Below, piece by piece: positions 8,886 to 17,749 of a stretch of DNA of 64,000 nucleotides. The translations under genes were made by a program, and so were the position numbers. The stretch's first letter is position 1. The number at the start of each line of letters is the position of its first letter. The stretch lies in contig NZ_BMQJ01000002.1 in NCBI RefSeq assembly GCF_014648055.1, positions 558,001 through 622,000 on the forward strand. Reading direction: 5' to 3'. This DNA comes from Streptosporangium pseudovulgare. Its GTDB lineage: Bacteria; Actinomycetota; Actinomycetes; Streptosporangiales; Streptosporangiaceae. The notes under the pieces were generated by a model. That model was not told the origin of the DNA. It made no database searches and saw nothing but the letters and a program-made list of their open reading frames with translations.

Positions 8886-11192
8886 TCAGTTGATCGCCGG
8901 GTAGGCGTTCTTGAGCAGCTCCCGGAACTGGGCGGAGAACCACTGGCCGGAGATCGGCGCGTTCGGCAGGGCACCGGTCAGGTTGTTGCCGTTGCGCTCG
9001 TTGCCGGTGTAGGTCGGGTCGCACATCCGGTCGAAGCCCTTGCCCTCGTCGTTGGGGATGGCGGAGCTGGAGCCGTCGGACTCGCCCGGAGGCTTGATCC
9101 AGACGTAGGCGTCGAGACCGGGGGCGGGGCTGGCCTGCGGGCGCTCACCGAGGCCGGCGCCGCTCTGGTTGCACCAGTTGCCGGCGTGGATGCGCCGGTC
9201 GACCCGCGACTGGTTGACGAAGGTGTTGACGTCGGTGGAGGTGCTGGGAGCCGCCGGGCGGGCCGAGCCGCCCCAGCCGTTGCGGGAGGTGTCGATCAGC
9301 ATGCCGAGGGTGGACTTGAAGCCCTTCTGGATGAGCAGGTTCCGGAAGGCCTGGGCGTAGCTGAGCTCGTCGACGTAGAAGTTCCAGTCGACCCACCTCG
9401 ACTGGCGGACGGTCTGGCCGTTCACCGTCGTGTTGATGGTGAAGTGCGGCTCCTTCAGCGCCGAGTAGTTGGCGGTGTTGGTGATGAAGCCGTCCACGCT
9501 GTCGAAGCCGGCGGCGGTGCCGGAGACGGTGCTGGCGAACAGGTCGGCCGAGGGGCCGAAGTTGGTGTCCCAGCCCAGCCAGCCGTGGTGGCCGGCGTCG
9601 ACGTAGGTGTAGACGTTCTTGATCGCGTGCAGCTTGTCCAGCGCGTAGCGGACGCCGTCCACGTAGGCGCCGCTCGACTTGGCCTCCTGGCAGTCGGGCA
9701 CGTTGAGGTTGGTGACCAGGTTGGGCAGCGAGTCGATCTCGACGACCGTCACGATCCGCAGGGCCGCGTACTTGGGGTCCTTCATGATCGTGGCGATCGG
9801 GTCGATGTACTCGGCCTTGTAGCGGGCCAGGCCGTTCTGGGAGATGCGCAGCTCGCCGTTGGAGGCCAGCGCCGAGCAGTCGCGGTTCGGCAGGTTGTAG
9901 ATGACGAACTGGATCGTCAGCGGCTTGCTGCCGTTGGCCGCGTCCTGCTTGACCGCCTCTTCGAGGTGGGCGCGCAGGCCCTTGGCCGAGGAGGTTCCCT
10001 CGATGGCGGCGATGCGGTCCAGCCATACGCCGGTCGAGATGTCGGCCACGGCGGTGCCGCCCGGCTCGGCCTTGGCCTTGGCCGACCAGTCGGGGTTGAC
10101 GTAGCCGGTGGCGTCGGCGTACGGGTTGTCGACGTGCTCACCGGGCGGCGGCGTCGTGACGTCGTCGTCGTCCTCGGTCGCGGTGACGGAGGCGCCGGTG
10201 TGGCCGGCGGCCGCGGCGGCGATGGTGGCGGTGCCGTTGACCTGGTCGCTGTCCTGGGCGGCCGAGACCGTCACGTTCTGCGCCGTGCTCCAGTTGGCGG
10301 GCGTGAAGGTGAGCGTGGACGGCGTGATGGTGATGTCGGAGTCACCCGTCTTGGTCAGGTTGACCGTGACGTTGGAGGTGGGAGCCGCGCTGAGCTTGAA
10401 ACCGACCGTCTTGGAACCGCCCTCGGGCACGGTGACCGCGGTCGAGGTGGCGACGATCGACGGGGTGCCGCTCCCGCCGCCCACGGTGAAGGAGACCGCG
10501 GAGCTCTCGGTGGACAGCGCCGGGGAGGCGTTGTCGTAGGCCTTGGCCTTGGCGGTGTGGCTGCCGGTCCCCACGTTCGCCGCCGAGAAGCTGTACGGGG
10601 CGGTGGTGTCGGTGTTGACCAGGGCGCCGTCGACGTAGAACTCGACCTTGCTCACCCCGCCGTCGTCACCGGCCGTCGCCGCGAGCGGCACGGCCGAGCC
10701 CGCCGGAATGGTGGCGCCGTTCGACGGGCTGGTCAGGCTCACCGTGGGCGGCTGGTTGGTCGGGGTGGTCCCGCCGCAGGTGACGCCGTTGACCGTGAAG
10801 GAGGTGGGCTTGGGGTTGCTTCCGCTCCACGATCCGTTGAAGCCGATGCTGGTCGACGCGCCCGTGGCGAGGCTGCCGTTCCAGTCGAGGTTCTTCGCGG
10901 TGACCTGGTTGCCGCTCTGGCTCCAGGTGGCCGACCAGCCCTGCTGGAGCTGCTGGCTGCCGGGGAAGGCGAAGCCGAGGGTCCAGCCGTTCAGCGGGTC
11001 GCCGAGGTTCTTCAGGTTGACGGTGGCGGTGAACCCGCCCTGCCACTCGTTGGTGGTGTAGCTGACGTCGCACGCGACGGCGGCGTGCGCCATGGTGGCC
11101 GGCCCGGCGGCCAGGCCCGCGGCGGCCACCAGCAGGGCCGTCGACGTCGCCGCCCGGTGCCGCCAGGCGCGGCGACGCGGATGAGCTCTCAT
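8886..11192 (-). CDS. Secreted GH6 cellulase/cellobiohydrolase with CBM2
   Basis: A 768-residue exported glycoside hydrolase acting on beta-1,4-glucan outside the cell. Residues 1-38 are a twin-Arg/Ala-rich signal peptide (cleavage near AHA). Residues 38-140 are a CBM2 cellulose-binding domain with the typical Trp spacing. An Ig-like domain (about 147-240) and a Calx-beta-like domain (about 245-345) follow as spacers. The GH6 catalytic domain runs from about 355 to the end. GH6 signatures are clear: the Asp in NLPNRDCSA, the general acid in [13 protein letters not shown], and the C-terminal [11 protein letters not shown] loop. A perfect CebR-type operator sits 25 bp upstream, so cello-oligosaccharides probably induce it. 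Endo versus exo action is not certain. Confidence 0.93.
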   Translation of the reverse strand: MRAHPRRRAWRHRAATSTALLVAAAGLAAGPATMAHAAVACDVSYTTNEWQGGFTATVNLKNLGDPLNGWTLGFAFPGSQQLQQGWSATWSQSGNQVTAKNLDWNGSLATGASTSIGFNGSWSGSNPKPTSFTVNGVTCGGTTPTNQPPTVSLTSPSNGATIPAGSAVPLAATAGDDGGVSKVEFYVDGALVNTDTTAPYSFSAANVGTGSHTAKAKAYDNASPALSTESSAVSFTVGGGSGTPSIVATSTAVTVPEGGSKTVGFKLSAAPTSNVTVNLTKTGDSDITITPSTLTFTPANWSTAQNVTVSAAQDSDQVNGTATIAAAAAGHTGASVTATEDDDDVTTPPPGEHVDNPYADATGYVNPDWSAKAKAEPGGTAVADISTGVWLDRIAAIEGTSSAKGLRAHLEEAVKQDAANGSKPLTIQFVIYNLPNRDCSALASNGELRISQNGLARYKAEYIDPIATIMKDPKYAALRIVTVVEIDSLPNLVTNLNVPDCQEAKSSGAYVDGVRYALDKLHAIKNVYTYVDAGHHGWLGWDTNFGPSADLFASTVSGTAAGFDSVDGFITNTANYSALKEPHFTINTTVNGQTVRQSRWVDWNFYVDELSYAQAFRNLLIQKGFKSTLGMLIDTSRNGWGGSARPAAPSTSTDVNTFVNQSRVDRRIHAGNWCNQSGAGLGERPQASPAPGLDAYVWIKPPGESDGSSSAIPNDEGKGFDRMCDPTYTGNERNGNNLTGALPNAPISGQWFSAQFRELLKNAYPAIN

Positions 11193-11216
11193 ACGTGATC
11201 ATCTCCAGGACGTGGG

Positions 11217-11230
11217 TGGGAGCGCTCCCA
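11217..11230. promoter_or_regulatory. CebR-type operator TGGGAGCGCTCCCA
   Basis: A perfect 14-bp palindrome identical to the known CebR box of Streptomyces. It lies 25 bp upstream of the GH6 cellulase start. CebR (LacI family) represses cellulose-degrading genes and is released by cellobiose or cellotriose. The regulator gene itself is not in this window. Confidence 0.88.
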
Positions 11231-11349
11231 TAGTCCGGAGGTTTCGGGAATGTGTACAGGGTGTTGCGCGCCGAAGGCGTCTCCCCGGGGCCGTCCCCGC
11301 CGCTGACCTCACCGAACGCCCTTCGGGCCCGATGAAACTTTCAGTACGG

Positions 11350-11375
11350 CCGTACGGCTCCGGCCGGCCGTACGG
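11350..11375 (-). terminator. CCGTACGGC hairpin downstream of ppgK
   Basis: Two perfect 9-nt arms (11350-11358 and 11367-11375) flank an 8-nt GC-rich loop. It lies 58 bases past the ppgK stop and upstream of the cellulase operator, so it probably insulates the two units. It belongs to the CCGTACGG-containing hairpins seen elsewhere in the window. Confidence 0.5.
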
Positions 11376-11432
11376 GATCGGCGCGGGCGGAGCCGGGCCA
11401 CGGGTCGCCGGGGAACGGTCCGCCCGGCCGGT

Positions 11433-12167
11433 CTACGCCTTCGCCGCCGCCATGGCGGCCCCCACGATGCCCGCCTCGTTCAGCAGGGCCGCCGGGACGA
11501 CCGGGGTGCGGAGCCGCACCTTGGGCAGGAACTTCTCCGACTTCTTGCTGACCCCGCCGCCGATCACGATCAGCGCCGGTGAGAACAGCATCTCCACGTG
11601 CCGCAGGTACTCCTCCACCCGTTCGGCCCACTTGTCCCAGCTCAGGTCGTGCGCCTCGCGCGCGTGGTCGGAGGCCCGCCTCTCGGCCTCCTTGCCGTGG
11701 AGCTCCAGGTGCCCCAGTTCGGTGTTGGGCACCAGCCGGCCGTCGGCGAACAGCGCGCTGCCGATCCCGGTGCCGAACGTCAGCATCAGCACCACCCCGG
11801 CCGCCTCCCTGGCCGCGCCGTGCGTCACCTCGGCCACCCCGGCCGCGTCGGCGTCGTTGAGCACCGTCACGGGCAGGCCCGTCGCCTTGGCGAACAGCGC
11901 CCGCGCGTCCACGCCGATCCATGACCGGTCCACGTTGGCGGCCGACATCGTGACCCCGCCGACCACGACCCCGGGAAAGGTGATCCCGACCGGCCCGGCC
12001 CACTCGAAGTGCCCGGTGATCCGCGCGACCACCTCGGCGACCGCCTCCGGCGCGGCGGGCACCGGGGTCGGGACGCGCAGCCGGTCCCGGGTCAGCCTCC
12101 CCGTCGCGACGTCCACCGGGGCTCCCTTGATCCCCGAGCCGCCGATGTCGATTCCCAGCGCCTCCAT
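11433..12167 (-). CDS. ppgK: Polyphosphate glucokinase (ROK family)
   Basis: A 244-residue ROK-family kinase of the actinobacterial polyphosphate-dependent type, which phosphorylates glucose with polyphosphate (and often ATP). The N-terminal phosphate-binding motif is [15 protein letters not shown]; the middle has VLNDADAAG (catalytic Asp), [14 protein letters not shown], and [11 protein letters not shown] in place of the long zinc loop of other ROK proteins. The start at 12167 is set by a strong GGAGGTGA 5 bp upstream; a longer reading adds 43 low-complexity residues. It sits next to the cellulase gene and may help use the glucose that cellulose breakdown yields. Confidence 0.9.
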   Translation of the reverse strand: MEALGIDIGGSGIKGAPVDVATGRLTRDRLRVPTPVPAAPEAVAEVVARITGHFEWAGPVGITFPGVVVGGVTMSAANVDRSWIGVDARALFAKATGLPVTVLNDADAAGVAEVTHGAAREAAGVVLMLTFGTGIGSALFADGRLVPNTELGHLELHGKEAERRASDHAREAHDLSWDKWAERVEEYLRHVEMLFSPALIVIGGGVSKKSEKFLPKVRLRTPVVPAALLNEAGIVGAAMAAAKA

Positions 12168-12406
12168 GGCGTCACCTCCCTGGGTGGCCCTCTTCCCCGC
12201 GGCGGGCGGGTGATGCCCGCACACCGCGCGTCCCGATGACCCCGGCACCGGACCCCGGCATGTTCCCCGCACCGGGCCCCGGCGCGGTCCCCGCACCGGC
12301 CGCCGGTGGCGTCAAGCCCGCCGATACCCGTCTGCAGGCGCGGTCAAGCCCGCTGAAAGCACCTCATAACACACTGCGGGTACCACCGCAGGAAAGGACC
12401 GCTCCG

Positions 12407-12922
12407 ATGATCGCCACCCGCCTCCTCACCGGCCTCGCCCTCGCCGCCGCCGCGCTCTCGGCCGTCTCGCTCCCCTCGGCCGCCCAGGCCGCCATCCCCA
12501 CCCCCGCCGTCGCCGTCGCCCCGGATTCCGCCGCCGCCCCGGCCGTCACCTGGGGCCCCCGTTACTCCCCGGGGCGCGGGGCCAAGGCCTCCGGCTCCCT
12601 GCGCGCCACCGGCGAGGACCACGCCGACATCCCCGCCGCCGAGACCGTCCGGATCTCCGGGCGCGTCCAGGACCTGACCCGCGCGAGCGCGACCTGCGGC
12701 CTGGCGGTCTTCCGGATCACCTACCGGACGTCCGACGGGAACCTGCCCTTCACGCACCGCACCATCCGCGACTGCTCGTACGGCACGCCGCAGCCGTTCA
12801 CGTTCGACCACCGGAACGTCTACCAGGTGGAGCTGAAGGTCTGCTCCGAGGCCAGGGCGGCCCAGCCGTCGCTCAACTGCCTCTACGCCGGCACCTGGAA
12901 GGTGCTCTACCTCTCGCGGTGA
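12407..12922 (+). CDS. Small secreted protein, unknown function
   Basis: A 171-residue protein with a clear Sec signal peptide: basic start, a hydrophobic run of Leu/Ala, and an AQA-A cleavage site near residue 29. The mature part is small, has four Cys residues that could form two disulfides, and no recognised catalytic motif. The ATG at 12407 follows GGAAAGGA. It is convergent with the ABC-F gene and ends before two strong hairpins. I do not recognise a family. Confidence 0.75.
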   Translation: MIATRLLTGLALAAAALSAVSLPSAAQAAIPTPAVAVAPDSAAAPAVTWGPRYSPGRGAKASGSLRATGEDHADIPAAETVRISGRVQDLTRASATCGLAVFRITYRTSDGNLPFTHRTIRDCSYGTPQPFTFDHRNVYQVELKVCSEARAAQPSLNCLYAGTWKVLYLSR

Positions 12923-12934
12923 TCCCCGGCCGCC

Positions 12935-12962
12935 CGCCCGGTGTCCTCGGGGACACCGGGCG
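12935..12962 (+). terminator. Hairpin with TCGG loop
   Basis: A perfect 12-bp stem (12935-12946 and 12951-12962) closes a TCGG tetraloop. It starts 13 bases after the stop of the secreted-protein gene. Confidence 0.8.
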
Positions 12963-12973
12963 GCGGTGACGTT

Positions 12974-13014
12974 CCGGCGTCGCCGGGCGGAGGACTCCCG
13001 CCCGGCGACGCCGG
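12974..13014. terminator. 17-bp perfect hairpin between convergent genes
   Basis: Arms 12974-12990 and 12998-13014 pair without mismatch around a 7-nt loop. Being symmetric, it can stop transcription from the secreted-protein gene on the left and from the ABC-F gene (stop at 13024) on the right. Confidence 0.8.
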
Positions 13015-13023
13015 AGGGCGCGT

Positions 13024-14673
13024 TCAGGAGGCGCCCGGCTGCTCCGTGATCCGGCCCGCCTCGACGTGGATGTGCCGGGTGGTGTGGACCGCCTCCAGCA
13101 TCCGCCGGTCGTGGGTGACGAGCAGGAGCGTGCCGGGGTAGGCGGCGAGCGCCGACTCCAGCTGCTCGATCGCGGGCAGGTCGAGGTGGTTGGTCGGCTC
13201 GTCGAGGACCAGGAGGTTGACGCCCCGGCCCTGGAGCAGCGCCAGGGCGGCCCGGGTCCGCTCCCCCGGCGACAGCGTGGCCGCCGGGCGCAGCACGTGC
13301 GCCGCGCGCAGCCCGAACTTGGCCAGCAGCGTCCGCACGTCGGCGGGCGTCATCTCCGGCACGGCGGCGCCGAAGGCGTCCAGCAGCGGCTCGCCGCCCA
13401 GGAACAGCCCCCGGGCCTGGTCCACCTCCCCGACGACCACGCCGGGGCCGAGTGAGGCGTGGCCCTCCTGGAGGGGGAGCCGCCTGAGGAGCGCGCCGAG
13501 CAGGGTGCTCTTGCCCGAGCCGTTCGCGCCGGTGATCGCCACCCGCTCGGCCCAGCCGATCTGCAGGTCCACCGGCCCGAGGGTGAACCCGCCACGCCGG
13601 ACCACCGCGTCGCGCAGCGTGGCGACGACCGCCCCGGACCGCGGGGCCACGGCGATCTCCATCCGCAGCTCCCACTCCTTGCGGGGCTCCTCGACCTCCT
13701 CCAGCCGCTCGATCATCCGCTCGGTCTGCCGGGCCTTGGCGGCCTGCTTCTCGGTCGCCTCCGTGCGGAAGTTCCGGCCGACCTTGTCGTTGTCGGCGGC
13801 CTTGCGCCGCGCGTTCTTGACGCCCTTCTCCATCCAGGCGCGCTGCGTGAGGGCCCGCTGCCGCAGCGAGGTGAGGGTGCCGGCGTACTCCTCGTAGGCG
13901 TCGCGGGCGCGCTGCCGGGCGATCTCCCGCTCGGCGAGGTAGCCGTCGTAGCCGCCGCCGTAGGACCGGACCTGCCGCTGGGCGAGGTCGAGCTCGACGA
14001 CCCGGTCGACCGTCCTGGCGAGGAACTCGCGGTCGTGGCTGACCAGGACCGTCCCGGCACGCAGGCCGGCGACGAAGCGTTCGAGCCGTTCCAGGCCGTC
14101 GAGGTCGAGGTCGTTGGTGGGCTCGTCCAGCAGGAAGACGTCGTAACGGCTGAGCAGCAGGGACGCCATCCCCGCCCGGGCGGCCTGTCCGCCGGACAGC
14201 GCCGCCATCGGCAGGCCGAGGTCCACCGCCAGGCCGAGCTCGGCGGCGACCTCCCCGGCCCGGTCCTCCAGGTCGGCCCCGCCCAGGGCCAGCCACCTGT
14301 CCAGGGCGGCGGCGTACTCGTCGTCGGCGCCGGGCCGCCCCTCGACGAGACCCTCGGTCGCGGTGTCGAGGGCGCGCTGCGCGGCGGCCACCCCGGTCCG
14401 CCTGGCCAGGAACTCGGCGACCGTCTCGTCCGCCCGGCGCTCACGCTCCTGGGGGAGATAACCGACGGACGCGGTGGGCGGGCTGAGCCGTACGGTGCCG
14501 TGCTCGGGCGGCAGCAGACCGGCCAGGATCCGCATCAGGGTGGACTTTCCGGCCCCGTTCACCCCGACCAGGCCGACCACGTCGCCCGGGGCGACGACCA
14601 GGTCGAGGCCGGAGAACAGGGCGCGGTCGCCGTGGCCGGCGGCGAGGTCCTTCGCGACGAGGGTGGCGCTCAT
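13024..14673 (-). CDS. ABC-F family ATPase (ribosome-associated)
   Basis: A 549-residue protein with two ATP-binding cassettes and no membrane segments, the hallmark of ABC-F translation factors. Cassette 1 has Walker A GVNGAGKST, signature LSGGQAARAG and Walker B LLDEPTNDLD. Cassette 2 has GANGSGKST, LSPGERTRAA and LVLDEPTNHLD. The linker between them (about residues 235-310) is rich in Arg/Lys/Glu and long enough to reach the ribosomal P site. ABC-F proteins either rescue stalled ribosomes or protect them from antibiotics; which applies cannot be told here. The start at 14673 begins right at the first cassette. Confidence 0.9.
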   Translation of the reverse strand: MSATLVAKDLAAGHGDRALFSGLDLVVAPGDVVGLVGVNGAGKSTLMRILAGLLPPEHGTVRLSPPTASVGYLPQERERRADETVAEFLARRTGVAAAQRALDTATEGLVEGRPGADDEYAAALDRWLALGGADLEDRAGEVAAELGLAVDLGLPMAALSGGQAARAGMASLLLSRYDVFLLDEPTNDLDLDGLERLERFVAGLRAGTVLVSHDREFLARTVDRVVELDLAQRQVRSYGGGYDGYLAEREIARQRARDAYEEYAGTLTSLRQRALTQRAWMEKGVKNARRKAADNDKVGRNFRTEATEKQAAKARQTERMIERLEEVEEPRKEWELRMEIAVAPRSGAVVATLRDAVVRRGGFTLGPVDLQIGWAERVAITGANGSGKSTLLGALLRRLPLQEGHASLGPGVVVGEVDQARGLFLGGEPLLDAFGAAVPEMTPADVRTLLAKFGLRAAHVLRPAATLSPGERTRAALALLQGRGVNLLVLDEPTNHLDLPAIEQLESALAAYPGTLLLVTHDRRMLEAVHTTRHIHVEAGRITEQPGAS

Positions 14674-14903
14674 GAGGGCAACGCTATCGGCCACGCCGTC
14701 CGGATCTCCCCGCGGTTTCCGGCCGTACGGCGGCGCCGCGTCCCCTTCCGCGCCCGGCGGAGCCCGCCGCGCGGGGCCTTCCGTCCCTCCGGCCGCCACC
14801 TAGGAGATTTCGTAAATTCCGCCGATTTCGGGAGATGGCGCACTACGCTCTGCCTAAAGATCTTCACACGGGATCTTCCGGAGCTTTCGGGCGGAGGCGG
14901 GGC

Positions 14904-15710
14904 ATGGCAGACGAAGAGTGGACACGCCGCGGAATCGACGTCAACACTCCCAGCGTCGCCCGCCTGTACGACTACTACCTGGGCGGCAAGGACAACTTCG
15001 CCTCCGACCGCACCGCGGCCGAGGAGATCCTCGCGGTCGCCCCCGAGGTGCGCGCGGCCGCGCGGGAGAACCGCGCCTTCCTCGGCCGGGCGGTCAGGTT
15101 CCTCGCCGGCCAGGGGATCCGGCAGTTCCTGGACATCGGCACGGGCCTGCCCACCCAGGGCAACGTCCACGAGGTGGCCCGGGAGACCGCCCCCGACTCC
15201 CGCGTCGTCTACATCGACAACGACCCGATCGTCCTCACCCACGCCAGGGCGCTGCTGCAGGAGGACCGGCACCAGGTCATCGTCACCCCCGGCGACCTGC
15301 GGACTCCCGAGGGGATCCTCAAGTCTCCGGAGATCCAGGACCATCTCGACTTCTCCCGGCCCGTGGCCGTGCTACTCGTGGCGGTCATGCACTTCATCAC
15401 CGAGGCCGACGATCCCCGGCGCATCGTGGCCACCCTGCGCGACGCCCTGCCCTCCGGCAGCCACCTGGTGCTGTCCCACGGCACCAGCGACTCCCGGGTC
15501 GAGGCCGTGGACAAGGGCGTCAGCGTCTACAAGCGGGCCAACTCCCCCCTCGTCCTGCGGACCCGCCAGGAGATCACCGAGCTGTTCGACGGGTTCGACC
15601 TGGCGGAGCCCGGAGTCGTCTGGCTGCCGGAGTGGCGGCCGGAGGACCCGGGGCTCCACGAGGACCCCTCCCGGTCGCTGATCCTCTGCGGGGTCGGGAG
15701 AAAGCCCTGA
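14904..15710 (+). CDS. SAM-dependent methyltransferase, DUF574 type
   Basis: A 268-residue protein of the actinobacterial S-adenosyl methyltransferase group (DUF574/Methyltransf_19). The family opening is visible at residues 9-28 (IDVNTPSVARLYDYYLGGKD). The SAM-binding motif I reads FLDIGTGLPTQGN (about 72-84), followed by VVYIDNDPIVL. The start at 14904 follows GGAGGCGGGG; a longer reading has no ribosome site. Its stop overlaps the next gene's ATG (TGATG), so the two are coupled. The substrate of this large family is unknown. Confidence 0.9.
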   Translation: MADEEWTRRGIDVNTPSVARLYDYYLGGKDNFASDRTAAEEILAVAPEVRAAARENRAFLGRAVRFLAGQGIRQFLDIGTGLPTQGNVHEVARETAPDSRVVYIDNDPIVLTHARALLQEDRHQVIVTPGDLRTPEGILKSPEIQDHLDFSRPVAVLLVAVMHFITEADDPRRIVATLRDALPSGSHLVLSHGTSDSRVEAVDKGVSVYKRANSPLVLRTRQEITELFDGFDLAEPGVVWLPEWRPEDPGLHEDPSRSLILCGVGRKP

Positions 15711-16606
15711 TGACGGTCGGCTTCGGGCTGGCGGTGCCGCAGTACGGCCGGTTCGCCTGCCCCGAGGCTGTGGTCGCCGTCGCCCGGGAGGCCGAGGCCC
15801 GGGGCTTCAGCGGGCTGTGGGCGGGCGACCGGCTGCTGACCCCGCTCTCCCCCCGGGACCGCTATCCCGGCGGCGACGGCACCATCCCGCCGGAGCACCG
15901 CACGTTCCTGGACCCGCTCGCGGTCCTCACCACCGCCGCGGCCGTCACCTCCCGGATCCGTCTGGGGACCAGCACGCTGAACGCCAACTGGTATCCCCCG
16001 GTGCTGCTGGCCCGCTCGCTCACCACGCTCGACGTGCTCAGCGGCGGCCGCCTCGACGCCGGGCTGGGCCTCGGCTGGTCGAGGGACGAGTACGCCGCCA
16101 CCGGGGTGCCCTGGAAGGGACGCGCCGCGCGGCTCGACGCCGCGATCGACACACTGGAGGCGGTCTGGCGCGACGACCCGGTGGCCGTCTCCGCCCCCGG
16201 CTGGAGCGTCCCGCCGAGCCACATCGGTCCGAAGCCCGTCCAGCGTCCTCACCCGCCCCTCCTGCTGGCGGGCTTCTCCCCCGCGGCTCTGGAGCGCGTC
16301 GGCCGCCGCGCCGACGGCTGGCTCGCGGCGGCCATGCCGGTGCCGCTCCTCGCGGACATGCGGGACACGATACGGCGGGCCGCCGAGCGGGCCGGGCGCG
16401 ACCCGGACGGGGTGCGCGTCGTCGTGCGGGCCAACCCGGTCGTCAGCGGTACGGCCGGCGCGACCGTGGAGGAGATCGGCGGGCGGCTGCGGGCCATCGC
16501 CGAGACCGGCGTGCACGAGATCTTCGTCGACCTCCAGCTCACCGCGCGCGACCCCGCCCACCTGCTCGACCTCGCCGAGACCCTGCGCGAGGCCGTCCTC
16601 CGTTAG
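15710..16606 (+). CDS. LLM-class F420-dependent oxidoreductase
   Basis: A 298-residue TIM-barrel enzyme of the luciferase-like monooxygenase class. Typical elements are GFGLAVPQYG at the N-terminus, AREAEARGFSGLWAGDRLL, then a RIRLGTSTLNANW segment and the GRLDAGLGLGWSRDEY segment. Actinobacterial members mostly use F420 or FMN for hydride transfer. The ATG shares bases with the stop of the methyltransferase, suggesting a shared pathway; the substrate is unknown. Confidence 0.87.
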   Translation: MTVGFGLAVPQYGRFACPEAVVAVAREAEARGFSGLWAGDRLLTPLSPRDRYPGGDGTIPPEHRTFLDPLAVLTTAAAVTSRIRLGTSTLNANWYPPVLLARSLTTLDVLSGGRLDAGLGLGWSRDEYAATGVPWKGRAARLDAAIDTLEAVWRDDPVAVSAPGWSVPPSHIGPKPVQRPHPPLLLAGFSPAALERVGRRADGWLAAAMPVPLLADMRDTIRRAAERAGRDPDGVRVVVRANPVVSGTAGATVEEIGGRLRAIAETGVHEIFVDLQLTARDPAHLLDLAETLREAVLR

Positions 16607-16640
16607 CGACCCCGCCTCCCCGCACCGGGCCGTACGGCGG

Positions 16641-17678
16641 TCAGCGGTCGCGCCGGGTGGCCAGGCGGGCGAGTGTGGCCAGTTCGGCGACGGGCCGCCG
16701 CACCGAGCCCGCCGCCTCCAGGTGGCCCAGCGCCCGGCCCAGCAGCTCGTCGGCCCGCTCCCGGCTCCAGGCGCGGGCGCCCGCGGCCTCGACGAGGTCC
16801 GCGGCGCGGGCCAGATCGGCCTCCGTCAGGGGCTCCTCCCTGGTGTAGAGGCCGGCCAGCTCCCGCCCCGCCGCGGTGCCGGAGGCGAGCGCCGCCACCA
16901 CCGGCAGCGACTTCTTCCTGCTCCGCAGGTCGGAGTGGACGGGTTTGCCGGTCACCGCGGGGTCCCCCCAGATGCCCAGCAGGTCGTCCACGAACTGGAA
17001 CGCCAGCCCCAGATCCGCGCCGAAGGCCCGCAGGCCCTCGACGCGCTCGGGGTCCGCGCCGCCGAACAGCGCGCCGAGCGCGCACGCGGCGGCCAGCAGC
17101 GCGCCGGTCTTGCCCGCCACCATGTCCAGGCACTCGTCCAGTTCGACGTGGCCGCGCCTTTCGAAGGCGACGTCGGCGTGCTGGCCCTCCAGCAACTCCT
17201 GGACCGCGGCGCCGAAGATCCGCGCCGCCTCCGGAGCCGCCGGTCCCCCCGCCACGAGCACGTCGAAGGCCAGGGTCAGCAGGGCGTCGCCGGCCAGGAT
17301 CGCCGGGCTCACCCCGAAGACGGCCCACGCCGTGGGACGGTGGCGGCGGGTCCGGTCGCCGTCCATCACGTCGTCGTGCAGGAGGGAGAAGTTGTGCGCC
17401 AGCTCGACGGCGGCCGCTGCGGGCAGCGCCGCCGCGGCGGCGCCCCCCACCGCCTCGGCCGCCAGCAGCGCCAGCGCGGGCCGGATCGCCTTGCCGCCGT
17501 CCGCCTCGACGGGACCGCCGTGCTCGTCCCACCAGCCGAAGTGGTAGCCGGCGATGTGCCGCATCGACGGGGGCAGCCCGCCGGCCGCCGGTCGTATGAC
17601 GGACTCGACCATCCGGCGGCTCCAGGTCAGCACCTCGGCCGCCGATCGCCCCTCGGCCGTCAGCTCGACAGCGGTCAT
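16641..17678 (-). CDS. Polyprenyl diphosphate synthase (probable encapsulin cargo)
   Basis: A 345-residue trans-isoprenyl diphosphate synthase that condenses isopentenyl diphosphate onto an allylic primer. The first Asp-rich motif is DDVMD at residues 102-106, without the two-residue insertion of bacterial FPP synthases. The second is DDLLGIWGD from 231. KAIRPAL near 63 is the IPP-binding region. A Phe five residues before DDVMD suggests a short product such as GGPP, by analogy only. A TGGAGGGAAAAG ribosome site precedes the ATG. It lies 71 bp downstream of the encapsulin gene on the same strand, and such synthases are known cargo of family 2B encapsulins. Confidence 0.9.
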   Translation of the reverse strand: MTAVELTAEGRSAAEVLTWSRRMVESVIRPAAGGLPPSMRHIAGYHFGWWDEHGGPVEADGGKAIRPALALLAAEAVGGAAAAALPAAAAVELAHNFSLLHDDVMDGDRTRRHRPTAWAVFGVSPAILAGDALLTLAFDVLVAGGPAAPEAARIFGAAVQELLEGQHADVAFERRGHVELDECLDMVAGKTGALLAAACALGALFGGADPERVEGLRAFGADLGLAFQFVDDLLGIWGDPAVTGKPVHSDLRSRKKSLPVVAALASGTAAGRELAGLYTREEPLTEADLARAADLVEAAGARAWSRERADELLGRALGHLEAAGSVRRPVAELATLARLATRRDR

Positions 17679-17749
17679 CTTTTCCCTCCAGTGTGTCCCC
17701 CACCCCCGCGGGGGACCTCGCTCTTGCCCGCGGCCACCCCGCGGGACGG

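Noticed and set aside
4835..8893. A long open frame (1352 codons) on the plus strand opposite hrpA
   Set aside because: It is the complement of a clear helicase gene in GC-rich DNA; its translation is Val/Gly/Leu-rich with no domain.
8508..11198. An 896-codon plus-strand frame opposite the cellulase
   Set aside because: Antisense to a well-supported GH6 gene and made of low-complexity Gly/Val/Arg.
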